A stretch of DNA of 64,000 nucleotides from Fidelibacterota bacterium (GCA_018674655.1 JABGZQ010000009.1:1-64000), one strand, 5' to 3'; positions 9,299 through 17,128 are shown, counted from the first letter of the stretch. A program made the numbers and translations. Notes: a model not told the origin generated them from the sequence alone.

Positions 9299-11545
9299 AT
9301 GGCGATGTCATACATGAAAAAAATATCAATTATATATATATTATTCATCGTTTCGATTTGTTCGGCTGAAACGATTGGTAGAGTCATGAAAGCCAATGGA
9401 GAAGTTCTTATTAAACCTATCGGGAGCGGAACTTATTCTGTCAGTGTGAAACCAGGCCAGGCCGTATCCAATGGAGATGCGATTCGCGTGGGGGAAGCGA
9501 GTTTTGCAGTTGTCATATTCCTCGACGATAAATCGGTTGTTAAAATTCGGGAAAATACGGATTTTCAATTTGTAGAAACATCAAATACAAGAAGCCTAAT
9601 CATAGAGCAAGGGACCACGCTACATAACGTAAACAGTAAGGATAGAAAAAAAGCTTATCGCGTAGAAACACCTGTATCTGTTGCATCTGTGAAAGGAACA
9701 CAATTTTCAGCGTTTCATGATGCGGTTGCTGGTATAGATAAATTTGTGGGAAAAACGGGAAACTTTGACGTATTTAATACGATTAGTGGCATGACCGTTA
9801 ATGTTGGTGCTGGACAAAAAGCTGTTTCCAATGCACTGGGTCAACTCATACCGGCGCCGGCTGAGCCTGGAGATTATCCTGAAGATCCAGACGGGGAATC
9901 GCCTGATGATTCTCAAGAAGAACAAGATGAGCCGGAAGACCAGGATGATCAACAAGAGCAAGATAATGAACCCGAAACTCAAGAAGAACCCCAAACTGAG
10001 GAGCCTTCAACAGAGCAAGAGCCTGAACCAGAACGGTCTTCAGATTCATCAGAACCTCAAGCTGATCAACCTTCAACAGAGCAAGAGCCTGAACCATCGG
10101 CGAAAAAACCTCTTAACTTAGGATTGGGTGTTGGATCTGCTACCATTGATGGGGTTATATATAATCAAGTGGCACTTCGCCCGGAATTATCCTTTGGCAA
10201 ATTAGGTATTGGGCTAGATTTGGTTATGTACATAGACAATGAAGGTGCAATTCGAAAAGACGAATGGGACGAAGCATCGGACTTTATTGATAAATTTTTA
10301 TTCATCCGTTGGGGACAAAAATCAGACCCATTTTGGTTTAAATGGGGATCATTAAATAATGTTACCATTGGTTATGGCGGGCTATTAGCTGGATACTCAA
10401 ATATGATGGAGTTCCCCTCTGTTCGGAAAGTGGGTATAAATACTGGCGTATCCTTCGGAAACTTTGGCACAGAACTCTTCCTGTCGAATATGAAAGATTT
10501 CTCCCGAGGCGGTACCCTCATGGGACTTAGAGGCACATACAAACTATCCGATGCAATACCATTGACATTCGGATTGAACTTTATCATGGATATGAATCAA
10601 TTTTCCGGATTAAAAGATGTGGATGGAGATACCTATCCGGATATGTTTGATGATTTCCCCACAGATAAAGATTACTGGAACGATACAGACGGCGATGGCA
10701 TTGCCGATGTGAATGGTGGAACCAAAGAACCGGAAAATGGATGGGATATTGATGGTGATGGAGACAATATCATCGATTCTGCTGATAGTGATCTCACCTT
10801 AAAACCAACCCCATTTAGTTTAAAGGACAATAAAGCAACAGCTCAAGGGTTTGCTTTTGATCTGGGCTATCCAATTTTGAGAGGGAAATCGCTTAGTTTG
10901 GAAGCCTATATGGAATTCAATAAACTCATCTTTCCTGCCGTAGCTGGGGATGCCTATTATAGCCGTAAAGCAATGGGGGGAACTGGTATTACAGTTCCTG
11001 GCGTTCGAGCAAGCTTATTTAGTTTTTTAAATGTGAGTTTTGAATACCGTATTAAGCAAGGATTCTTTGCGCCGCAATTTTTTGACGGCAGTTATGACCT
11101 CTCTCGTGTTGTTGCTGAATTCAGCGAGGACGGTACAATAATTCGGACTAAGGATCAAGTTGTTCTGGTTGATTCTTCTAATACTTCAGGTATGTACGGT
11201 TCTGCATCTGCGGACTTATTCAACTTGGTCAGCTTCAGTGCCTCATATGCCAGCATGAAGGGTGAAGGCGATGTTGAGTTCAACAGCTTTAATGCTATGT
11301 TCGATATTAATGCAGAAAATATTCCTAAACTTAGTGTGGCTCAAGCATATTACTTACGGAATAACGATAAGAATCCATTTGATTTTAGCAATCCAACTAT
11401 AAATACTATATTTGGGTATAAAGTAGGATATGAAGTGAGCAAAGGTGTCAGTTTAATATGGGATTTCCGCCAATATTATCGTGACACGGGCACAGGATTA
11501 GAACCGGTGAAACAAACCACGATTGAAACAGCTTTCGATTTTTAA
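9299..11545 (+). CDS. FecR-domain protein with acidic linker and outer-membrane beta-barrel-like C terminus
   Basis: 748 residues. A signal peptide starts best at the third Met (9314). Residues ~25-175 are a FecR-like domain (GEVLIKP, VSVKPGQAVSNGDAIRVG, VASVKGTQFSAF). Residues ~180-270 are a low-complexity Glu/Gln/Pro/Asp spacer containing an exact 27-bp repeat. The C-terminal ~470 residues alternate short amphipathic strands and end in ETAFDF, with the terminal Phe typical of barrel proteins. A loop near 440-500 carries D-x-D-G-D calcium-type repeats (thrombospondin type 3-like). FecR domains in this setting often act as extracytoplasmic peptidoglycan- or signal-binding modules; here it is joined to a barrel. 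The stop overlaps the ATG of a 44-residue membrane protein. Confidence 0.75.
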   Translation: MAMSYMKKISIIYILFIVSICSAETIGRVMKANGEVLIKPIGSGTYSVSVKPGQAVSNGDAIRVGEASFAVVIFLDDKSVVKIRENTDFQFVETSNTRSLIIEQGTTLHNVNSKDRKKAYRVETPVSVASVKGTQFSAFHDAVAGIDKFVGKTGNFDVFNTISGMTVNVGAGQKAVSNALGQLIPAPAEPGDYPEDPDGESPDDSQEEQDEPEDQDDQQEQDNEPETQEEPQTEEPSTEQEPEPERSSDSSEPQADQPSTEQEPEPSAKKPLNLGLGVGSATIDGVIYNQVALRPELSFGKLGIGLDLVMYIDNEGAIRKDEWDEASDFIDKFLFIRWGQKSDPFWFKWGSLNNVTIGYGGLLAGYSNMMEFPSVRKVGINTGVSFGNFGTELFLSNMKDFSRGGTLMGLRGTYKLSDAIPLTFGLNFIMDMNQFSGLKDVDGDTYPDMFDDFPTDKDYWNDTDGDGIADVNGGTKEPENGWDIDGDGDNIIDSADSDLTLKPTPFSLKDNKATAQGFAFDLGYPILRGKSLSLEAYMEFNKLIFPAVAGDAYYSRKAMGGTGITVPGVRASLFSFLNVSFEYRIKQGFFAPQFFDGSYDLSRVVAEFSEDGTIIRTKDQVVLVDSSNTSGMYGSASADLFNLVSFSASYASMKGEGDVEFNSFNAMFDINAENIPKLSVAQAYYLRNNDKNPFDFSNPTINTIFGYKVGYEVSKGVSLIWDFRQYYRDTGTGLEPVKQTTIETAFDF
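10004..10096 (+). repeat. Exact 27-bp direct repeat in the FecR protein linker
   Basis: The 27-bp unit at 10004-10030 is repeated without change at 10070-10096, 66 bp apart. It encodes the P-S-T-E-Q-E-P-E-P part of the acidic linker. The spacing is a multiple of three, so gain or loss of a unit keeps the frame. Confidence 0.95.
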
Positions 11546-11679
11546 TGAATGATAACATAAAAACCGTTTACCGATATGATGCTGGAGGACGTGGGTTCCG
11601 AAAGGCAGCCATAATTCTTTTCGGATTGGCCGGTGCATTGGGCGTTTTTGGCGTTTATTGGATTACAACCTGGCTTTAG
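11545..11679 (+). CDS. 44-residue single-pass membrane protein
   Basis: A small ORF whose ATG overlaps the upstream stop as TAATG, so translation is probably coupled. The N-terminal 20 residues are polar and basic (ending GGRGFRK). Residues ~21-43 are one hydrophobic helix rich in Gly/Ala/Leu/Ile, suggesting N-in C-out insertion by the positive-inside rule. It is followed four bases before the next start by a perfect AGGAGG that overlaps its own stop. It has no family that I recognise. It could be an anchor or partner for the upstream FecR protein or the downstream redox protein. Confidence 0.6.
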   Translation: MNDNIKTVYRYDAGGRGFRKAAIILFGLAGALGVFGVYWITTWL

Positions 11680-11687
11680 GAGGCGCA

Positions 11688-11921
11688 ATGCATATTTCGA
11701 TTGAATATTGCAATCAATGAAACTACTTACCCCGGGCGGCCAGTATGGCTTCCGCGTTACTTGAAAAGTATGGCAATCGTATTAAATCATTTGAACTCAT
11801 ACCATCGGGTGGGGGTGTGTACGAAGTGAAAAAAAATGAACACCTAATATTCTCAAAAAAAGCGACAGATCGATTCCCAGAATTGGACGAAATAATTGAA
11901 TCCTTGGAAGCGCCTGTTTAA
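11688..11921 (+). CDS. SelW/Rdx-family thioredoxin-like selenoprotein (UGA = Sec at codon 11)
   Basis: Read through the in-frame TGA at 11718-11720, this is a 77-residue protein with all hallmarks of the Rdx (SelW/SelT/SelH-like) family. It has a first beta strand (ISIEY), a CxxU redox motif (C-N-Q-U), then NYLPRA with the conserved R-A, a central FELIPSGGGVYEV strand, and the closing IFSKK-ATDRFPE-DEI block. The family's second redox position is Cys or Sec, exactly where the TGA lies. AGGAGG ends four bases before the ATG. A hairpin at 11736-11755 sits where a bacterial SECIS would be. The 3' end overlaps the next gene by 26 bp. No selA, selB, selC or selD is visible in this window. A nonsense mutation is the alternative, but the reading frame downstream is perfectly preserved. 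Redox function is inferred from the family. Confidence 0.8.
11736..11755 (+). promoter_or_regulatory. Candidate bacterial SECIS hairpin
   Basis: GCG pairs with CGC and GCC with GGC, with a three-base 3' bulge (TTC) and the apical loop AGTAT. The loop begins 22 bases after the TGA and has G in its second position, both within the ranges usually given for bacterial SECIS elements. The stem is short and GC-rich in an AT-rich region. This is a hand-drawn structure, not a folded minimum. Confidence 0.5.
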
Positions 11922-12684
11922 ATCGTTACTAATTATTGGGATGATTTTACCTTTATGGGGTCAAAAGGGTGAAATTGTTCAATTAACAAAGCATATAGGA
12001 TTTACACTGGATGCAGAAGAAAATCAATATTACCAAGTGTATCCAGAAATTGCAAATTTTGAGAGTGCTCAGTTTTTTGAAATAAATAATAATCGGATTG
12101 AATCTCGGGTTTCATTCGTGGAGTATACCCGAGTAAAAATTAGTAAACGTGCATACACTCAACGTGAGTTTATCGGTTTGCAAATGCGAATAAAACAATT
12201 GCCAAAAATTACAGAAGAGATTAGAGAATCATTTCGGAAAAACTTGACCTATTTACGGACAAAAGATGTGTTAACAAATATACCAACAGGACAATACGTT
12301 TCTGTGAAACATCAAAATGGGAAATGGGTCAGGGGTACTCTATTATCTTACAAAAAAGAACGATTATTACTCCAAACACCGTTTGCCATTAAATCTGTAC
12401 CGATTACCAAAATGGAGCGGATTAATTACCGAGAGAATATTATCCAACGACCTGAATGGAAATTACATTTTTTTGGTGTGGCGGCACTATTGGGACTTGG
12501 GTTAATGGAATCCTGGAATCGTCAAACAAGTCCCGCCTGGGGTTCCATGTGGCATAACCGATTTTTAGGGGCCATATTCGGATTAATCGCCGGGGCAGAA
12601 GTCTACGATACATCGATGATTCTTATATCAAAAAAATCACAGTTTGGCCTAACCCCAGCTGAATTGGAAAAAATTAACCATTAG
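11896..12684 (+). CDS. Exported/membrane protein of unknown function
   Basis: 262 residues from TTG 11896, overlapping the selenoprotein gene by 26 bp in another frame. The N terminus is a signal sequence (basic KRLFK, then hydrophobic LLIIGMILPLWG). The middle is charged and beta-rich, with a short module GQYVSVKHQNGKWVRG that looks like a small SH3- or Sm-type barrel strand pair. Two hydrophobic segments lie near 195-210 and 222-240. I do not recognise the family. The start is uncertain: no ATG lies between the overlap and the signal sequence, so TTG is the only start that keeps the whole signal. Confidence 0.6.
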   Translation: MNPWKRLFKSLLIIGMILPLWGQKGEIVQLTKHIGFTLDAEENQYYQVYPEIANFESAQFFEINNNRIESRVSFVEYTRVKISKRAYTQREFIGLQMRIKQLPKITEEIRESFRKNLTYLRTKDVLTNIPTGQYVSVKHQNGKWVRGTLLSYKKERLLLQTPFAIKSVPITKMERINYRENIIQRPEWKLHFFGVAALLGLGLMESWNRQTSPAWGSMWHNRFLGAIFGLIAGAEVYDTSMILISKKSQFGLTPAELEKINH

Positions 12685-12699
12685 AACTCTGGAGATAAT

Positions 12700-13074
12700 G
12701 TGACAGAAGAAACGACAGAATTTAAAAAAGAATACTTAAATGAAAAGCTTCAAGCCATTGGAAATAAATTAGGTGATGCCTATGGCCAACCATTCATGGA
12801 AGAATTAATCAATCGCATGGAACGAACCGTATCTCATTTTAATGAAGAAGTGAATGAAATGCTAAAAACGGTTCATAAGCGCACACGTAACCAATATGGA
12901 TTATTAGCATCCATGCGCGGGGAAGACCCGAATGCGGAACCGGTTGAGTTGAGTGAATTTGAAAAGAAATTATCCACAGGCGATGGTTCAAAAAAGGATG
13001 TTCCTGAAAAGGAAGTAACAGAAAAAAAAACCAAAAAGAAATTTTCATTTTTTAAGCGTAAAAAGAAAAAATGA
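12700..13074 (+). CDS. Small helical protein, paralog of the 31.7-kb gene
   Basis: 124 residues starting at GTG 12700 after GGAG. It is predicted almost wholly helical and charged. Residues ~8-95 align with the protein at 31691-32023 through K-x-x-Y-L-x-x-K-L, YGQ, EL-x-x-R-x-E-x-T, FN-x-EV, and the closing LSEFEKKL versus LSEWEKRL. The last ~25 residues are very Lys-rich (KKTKKKFSFFKRKKKK), so nucleic acid, ribosome or inner-membrane surface binding is possible. The next gene's ATG overlaps its stop. The family is unknown to me; having two copies in one window suggests a lineage-specific family with a real role. Confidence 0.65.
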   Translation: MTEETTEFKKEYLNEKLQAIGNKLGDAYGQPFMEELINRMERTVSHFNEEVNEMLKTVHKRTRNQYGLLASMRGEDPNAEPVELSEFEKKLSTGDGSKKDVPEKEVTEKKTKKKFSFFKRKKKK

Positions 13075-13460
13075 AAATGATTCCCGGGGGGAAGTGGGTC
13101 GCCCAATTAATTATAAGTTGCTTAGTGGTCTCGGCAGCCGTTTCCCAAGAATCAAATCAAAAATTCACGGAATTTATATCGCTTACCAAGCGTGTATATT
13201 ATTACACAAAGGTAGAGTTCATTACACCGGAAGGTGAATTTAATGATGCAATTTGCACCTTAGTCATTCCTGAATTAAAAGAAGAAAGCCCTCCTTATGT
13301 GGCTATCTATTACAAAAGAGACAATTCAGATTGGTTTACAGAATCCCTTTATAGAAAACGTGTTCGGTACAGTTTCAAGAATGGTGTCATTAAATTGGAT
13401 CGATCCAACTTTTGGGATTGGTATGAGGTCAATGAAATTAAGGTGGTAATAATTTATTAA
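13071..13460 (+). CDS. Small exported protein of unknown function
   Basis: 129 residues with a signal peptide (basic start, hydrophobic LIISCLVVSAAVS, cleavage after the Ser-Gln). The mature part is beta-rich and aromatic: YYYTKVEFITPEGEFNDA, YVAIYYKRDNSDWF and a Trp/Tyr-rich end. ATGA overlap with the upstream helical gene makes it the last gene of the 9.3-13.5 kb run. No cysteine-based anchor follows the signal, so it is probably periplasmic or secreted. I cannot name a family. Confidence 0.6.
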   Translation: MKMIPGGKWVAQLIISCLVVSAAVSQESNQKFTEFISLTKRVYYYTKVEFITPEGEFNDAICTLVIPELKEESPPYVAIYYKRDNSDWFTESLYRKRVRYSFKNGVIKLDRSNFWDWYEVNEIKVVIIY

Positions 13461-13608
13461 GTATTTACATCAACACTAAGAATCCGTCAATCCATTTTCC
13501 ATCATAAATCTCCCTTTTTACATGCCACCTTTAGCGGCACCGATTCTTCCATTGCTTCCCGTCAGTCAGAACAGGTAGATTTCTACCGTAGAAATTATTT
13601 GAAAATTT

Positions 13609-13878
13609 GGTCGTGCTAGATGGGGAATTAGCGGTGCCCTGTAACCTGCAACCCGCTATAGCAGGATTGATGCTTGCATCAGGCAGATAATGATCATTTT
13701 ATGCAAGTTAAGTGGTGTTGAAGTTTCAATTCTTCGCAATGATTTTACACTAAACCCCGTCAGGACCGGAAGGGAGCAGCGGTAGGTGATTAGGATTATG
13801 TGCCGGGGAACCTCTGAAATGGAGCTAACTGACTTGTCATAAATTGACACCAGGTCTGACAACCGCAAGTGCACGGCC
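13609..13878 (+). ncRNA. ffs: SRP RNA, long form with Alu domain
   Basis: The conserved S-domain core GTCAGGACCGGAAGGGAGCA is at about 13761-13780, with the matching GCCGGGGAACCT arm downstream. The 5' region (GTGCTAGATGGGG, AGCGGTGCCCTGTAACC, CCGCTATAGCAGG) and the GTTAAGTGGTGTT segment match the Alu domain of the ~270-nt Bacillus-type scRNA, not the 114-nt E. coli 4.5S form. The ends pair: GGTCGTGC at 13609 with GCACGGCC ending at 13878. It targets nascent membrane proteins with Ffh. It lies 18 bp upstream of dnaX, an order also seen in Bacillus. Confidence 0.93.
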
Positions 13879-13896
13879 ATCATTATTTGAGAGAGA

Positions 13897-15615
13897 ATGT
13901 CTTACCAAGTTTTATCCCTGAAATGGCGACCTCAATCTTTTGCCGATGTTATTGGGCAAAATCATGTCACCCAAACATTAATTAATGCCTTTAAAAAGGA
14001 TCGTGTGGCCCAAGCCTATATGCTGACGGGCCCAAGGGGCGTCGGTAAAACGACCACAGCGAGAATCATCGCAAAAGCATTAAACTGCCCCAATACGAAT
14101 GATGGTGTTCCCTGCAATACATGTAATATATGTCAGGAAATCACGGATGGGCGAAATCTAGACGTGTTAGAAATCGATGGTGCATCGAATCGAGGTATTG
14201 AAGAAATCCGTAATTTGCGAGAACAGATTAAATATGCGCCTATGAATGCATCGTATAAAATCTTTATTATTGACGAAGTGCATATGCTCACCAACCAGGC
14301 ATTTAATGCGTTGCTTCGGACCTTAGAAGAGCCACCGTCCCATGGTAAGTTTATCTTGGCCACAACAGATATTCATAAAGTACCCTCAACGATCATCTCT
14401 CGGTGTCAAAGGTTTGATTTTAACCGAATCACTGAATCCACTATTTCTGAGAGATTAGCCATGATATTGGGCGAAGAAAAGATTTCAGCCGATGATGAAT
14501 CTTTGTCCGCCATCAGCCGGAAAGCGGACGGTAGTATGCGAGATGCGTTAAGCCTCATGGATCAGGTAATAGCTTTTTCTGGAGAAACCATTAATATTGA
14601 TGATGTTGCTACGGTGATTGGGCTCATCCCGATTGATATCTTTTTTAACTATTCTAACGCTATTGCGGAAAAAGATACCTCTCGAATGATAGATGTTCTC
14701 CAAAAGATTCAAACCACTGGTTTACCCTTAGAAGATGTTACCCAAGGATTAAACCAGCATTTTCGCAATTTACTCATTAGCTTGATTAAGGATGGTGAAG
14801 GTTTATTGGAATTAAACGATGATCATGTAGAACGCTATTTAGATAGCGCTAAGTCGTGGAATAGTAAAGATATACTCAGAATAACTAATGTACTTAATGA
14901 ATTAGAATATTCATTAAAAAGGGTATCCCAGCCATCCATTCAATTTGAAATGACCGCTATGAAATTTTTGGAATTTGATACGTCAGTTTCCATATCTGAT
15001 TTACTTGCCGGTGTGGAACCGAAGGAAGTAAAAAAAAATCCTAAACCGGTAAAAAATGTCACTGTTGATTCAACACTGCCTCAAGTGCCACAAACGGAAA
15101 TTTCGATTGAGAAAAATATAGAAAAAAAAGTTTCAGAAAAGCCAAAGGTGGATCCTGTTGAAGATTCGACAGTGAAATTGGTCAAACCAGAAAAAGTGGA
15201 CCCAATTGAGGAACCACCGGTACCCACTCAGAAAATATCACTCGAAGAAATCGAAAAAGGATGGCTTAGGTTTATTGAGGGTATTCGGAAAGAAAGACCT
15301 TCCATTGGTACTGTGTTGGAACATAGTGAGCCCTTTGAACTCATAGGAAATAGATTGGTCATTAAGGTTTATGATCTCCCAAAGTTCAGTGTGGGAAGTT
15401 TGAATCGGAACAATCGGGTGGTAGAGAAGTTTATCGAAGATCATTATGGCGCTTCCTTTCAATTGGTTGCAGAATGGCAAGAAGGTAAAGGGACGACAGA
15501 TCGGATAGAAAAATCTCGCGAAAAACAGGACAGCAGCGATGGTGATAAAAATAAAGATGGAGACCAAGTAGTCTCCAGAGTTTTAGAAGTATTTGATGGT
15601 GAAATTTTAAGATAG
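13897..15615 (+). CDS. dnaX: DNA polymerase III subunits tau/gamma (DnaX)
   Basis: Clamp-loader ATPase of the replisome. Walker A GPRGVGKT is at 45-52, four zinc-binding cysteines are at C64, C73, C76 and C79, Walker B is at D126-E127 followed by VHML, and the SRC arginine-finger motif is at 168-170. The AAA+ part and helical domain III end near residue 370. A Lys/Pro/Glu-rich linker follows, then a C-terminal tau region from ~450. A run of nine A at 15030-15038 lies at the start of the linker; both shifted frames stop within a few codons, which would give a gamma-like ~380-residue product. ybaB and recR follow in the usual order. Confidence 0.97.
   Translation: MSYQVLSLKWRPQSFADVIGQNHVTQTLINAFKKDRVAQAYMLTGPRGVGKTTTARIIAKALNCPNTNDGVPCNTCNICQEITDGRNLDVLEIDGASNRGIEEIRNLREQIKYAPMNASYKIFIIDEVHMLTNQAFNALLRTLEEPPSHGKFILATTDIHKVPSTIISRCQRFDFNRITESTISERLAMILGEEKISADDESLSAISRKADGSMRDALSLMDQVIAFSGETINIDDVATVIGLIPIDIFFNYSNAIAEKDTSRMIDVLQKIQTTGLPLEDVTQGLNQHFRNLLISLIKDGEGLLELNDDHVERYLDSAKSWNSKDILRITNVLNELEYSLKRVSQPSIQFEMTAMKFLEFDTSVSISDLLAGVEPKEVKKNPKPVKNVTVDSTLPQVPQTEISIEKNIEKKVSEKPKVDPVEDSTVKLVKPEKVDPIEEPPVPTQKISLEEIEKGWLRFIEGIRKERPSIGTVLEHSEPFELIGNRLVIKVYDLPKFSVGSLNRNNRVVEKFIEDHYGASFQLVAEWQEGKGTTDRIEKSREKQDSSDGDKNKDGDQVVSRVLEVFDGEILR
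15030..15052 (+). promoter_or_regulatory. Possible slippage site in dnaX (A9 run)
   Basis: Nine A in a row at 15030-15038. One extra A (or a -1 shift) brings TAA at 15042 into frame; one missing A (or a +1 shift) brings TAA at 15050 into frame. In Thermus thermophilus an A9 run in dnaX is known to cause transcriptional slippage that makes gamma. A9 runs occur elsewhere in this AT-rich window, so this is suggestive only. Confidence 0.4.
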
Positions 15616-15623
15616 GAGAATAA

Positions 15624-15950
15624 ATGTTTAATAAAGGGAATATGGCCAAAATGTTAAAACAGGCCCAGGATGTTCAGAAAAAAATCGAAAACGTTCAAAA
15701 CGAACTCGATGATTTGCATATCGACGGAGAATCTGGCGGTGGGTTGGTCAAAGCGACCGTAAATGGAAAAATGGAATTATTAGATATGTCGCTTCAAGAT
15801 GATATTCTTGAAGAGGATAAAGAAATGATTGAAGATTTGATTATTTCTGCTGTGAATAATGCCCTTTCTAAAGCACAGGAAGAAAGTCAAAACAGGATGA
15901 ATTCTGTGACAGGTGGTATGATGAGCGGTATGAAGATACCTGGAATGTAA
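15624..15950 (+). CDS. ybaB: YbaB/EbfC nucleoid-associated protein
   Basis: 108 residues, the usual family length. It starts with MAKMLKQAQDVQKK (second Met), followed by the conserved GGGLVKATVNGKMELLDM region at ~39-56 and a Met/Gly-rich tail (GGMMSGMKIPGM). These small dimers bind DNA as hook-shaped tweezers and are nearly always encoded between dnaX and recR. The spacing is 8 bp from dnaX, with an AGGAG site, and recR begins directly at its stop. Confidence 0.95.
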   Translation: MFNKGNMAKMLKQAQDVQKKIENVQNELDDLHIDGESGGGLVKATVNGKMELLDMSLQDDILEEDKEMIEDLIISAVNNALSKAQEESQNRMNSVTGGMMSGMKIPGM

Positions 15951-16544
15951 TTGAGTACCATTCCAGATAGCATTAATCGTCTTATTGAGGAATTTGCCCG
16001 ATTCCCAGGTATCGGTCGTAAGACCGCCCAACGTATGGTGTTCCATGTTCTAAAGTCACCCAATGATCATGCGGTAGAATTGGCCGAATCCGTTATGGAT
16101 ATTAAAACAAAAATTCGATTTTGCTCAATCTGCAATGGAATCACTGAAGAAGATCCATGCCGTATATGTACAAATCCAAAAAGAGATCAAACTTCAATAT
16201 GTATTGTGGAGGATGCAGCTGATATATATACCTTCGAAAAAACAAATGCATTTCAGGGGGTTTATCATGTTTTGGGTGGGGTGCTATCTCCATTAGATGG
16301 CATTGGACCAGAGGATATTAATTTGAATTCATTGCTCGATCGTACCCAACCTGGATATGAAATTATAATTGCCACCAATCCAACGATAGAAGGAGAAGCA
16401 ACATCTTTGTATATTGCGAAACTCCTGAAGGACAAAGAAGTGAAAGTAACGCGTCTTGCTCGTGGATTGCCTATGGGAGGCGATTTGGAGTACATTGATG
16501 GTGCAACAATTTTAAGAGCGATGGAAGGCAGAACAGCCCTATGA
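15951..16544 (+). CDS. recR: Recombination protein RecR
   Basis: 197 residues; part of RecFOR, which loads RecA at gaps. It has an N-terminal helix-hairpin-helix (FARFPGIGRKTAQRM), a C4 zinc finger C58-C61-C70-C73, and a Toprim domain from ~80 (ICIVEDAADIY, later GEATSLYIA). The start is TTG immediately after the ybaB stop; no ATG lies near and the N terminus matches the family from this codon. The 3' end overlaps pgsA by ATGA, so the dnaX group continues into the phospholipid genes. Confidence 0.96.
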   Translation: MSTIPDSINRLIEEFARFPGIGRKTAQRMVFHVLKSPNDHAVELAESVMDIKTKIRFCSICNGITEEDPCRICTNPKRDQTSICIVEDAADIYTFEKTNAFQGVYHVLGGVLSPLDGIGPEDINLNSLLDRTQPGYEIIIATNPTIEGEATSLYIAKLLKDKEVKVTRLARGLPMGGDLEYIDGATILRAMEGRTAL

Positions 16545-17125
16545 TGACATTACCTAACATGCTGACAATTTTTCGAATTTTATTGACGCCTGTATTCATT
16601 TTATGTCTTTTTTCTGATTTTGAACACGCACAAAAATGGGCCTTAATTATCTTTATCGTTGCATCTATTACCGACGCATTTGATGGTTATTATGCCCGTA
16701 AAAACGATATGGTGACAGACACAGGTCGATTTTTAGACCCTTTAGCAGATAAAATATTAGTTTCTTCGGCTTTTATATCATTTGCGGTTTTGGGCCTGAT
16801 TGATTTTTGGATGGTTGTTCTTATTATTTTTCGTGATTTATTTGTGACTGGCCTACGGGTTGTCATGGCACGTAAAGGATTCACCATGATGACAAGCAAA
16901 ATTGCCAAATCAAAAACAGGCGTTCAGATTGGGATTATTATCTTTACGCTTATTTTTTTGAGTCTAAAAGGCATTTACTGGTCGGTTGTCACCGATTATC
17001 TTGCCTTTGTCAAAGAGTATGAATTGATATATTACTTTACCATGGTTGCAGTGCTATTTACCCTATATACTGGATTTACATATATTCAGGAAAATCGTAA
17101 AGCAATCAAGGAGATTATGAACTGA
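16541..17125 (+). CDS. pgsA: CDP-diacylglycerol-glycerol-3-phosphate 3-phosphatidyltransferase
   Basis: Makes phosphatidylglycerophosphate in the inner membrane. 194 residues with several hydrophobic helices. The CDP-alcohol phosphotransferase motif is intact: D45-x2-D48-G49-x2-A52-R53-x8-G62-x3-D66-x3-D70. The next gene, pgpA, removes the phosphate from its product, so the two consecutive steps to phosphatidylglycerol are encoded side by side. Confidence 0.95.
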   Translation: MMTLPNMLTIFRILLTPVFILCLFSDFEHAQKWALIIFIVASITDAFDGYYARKNDMVTDTGRFLDPLADKILVSSAFISFAVLGLIDFWMVVLIIFRDLFVTGLRVVMARKGFTMMTSKIAKSKTGVQIGIIIFTLIFLSLKGIYWSVVTDYLAFVKEYELIYYFTMVAVLFTLYTGFTYIQENRKAIKEIMN

Positions 17126-17128
17126 TTC

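Noticed and set aside
9801-10121. 106-aa ORF in the acidic linker of the FecR protein
   Set aside because: Low-complexity out-of-frame reading of the Glu/Gln-rich repeat; composition is explained by the coding frame.
13022-13030. A9 run in the small helical gene as a frameshift site
   Set aside because: It lies in a Lys-rich tail where A runs are expected; no meaningful alternative product. Kept as a control for the dnaX and rnhB runs.
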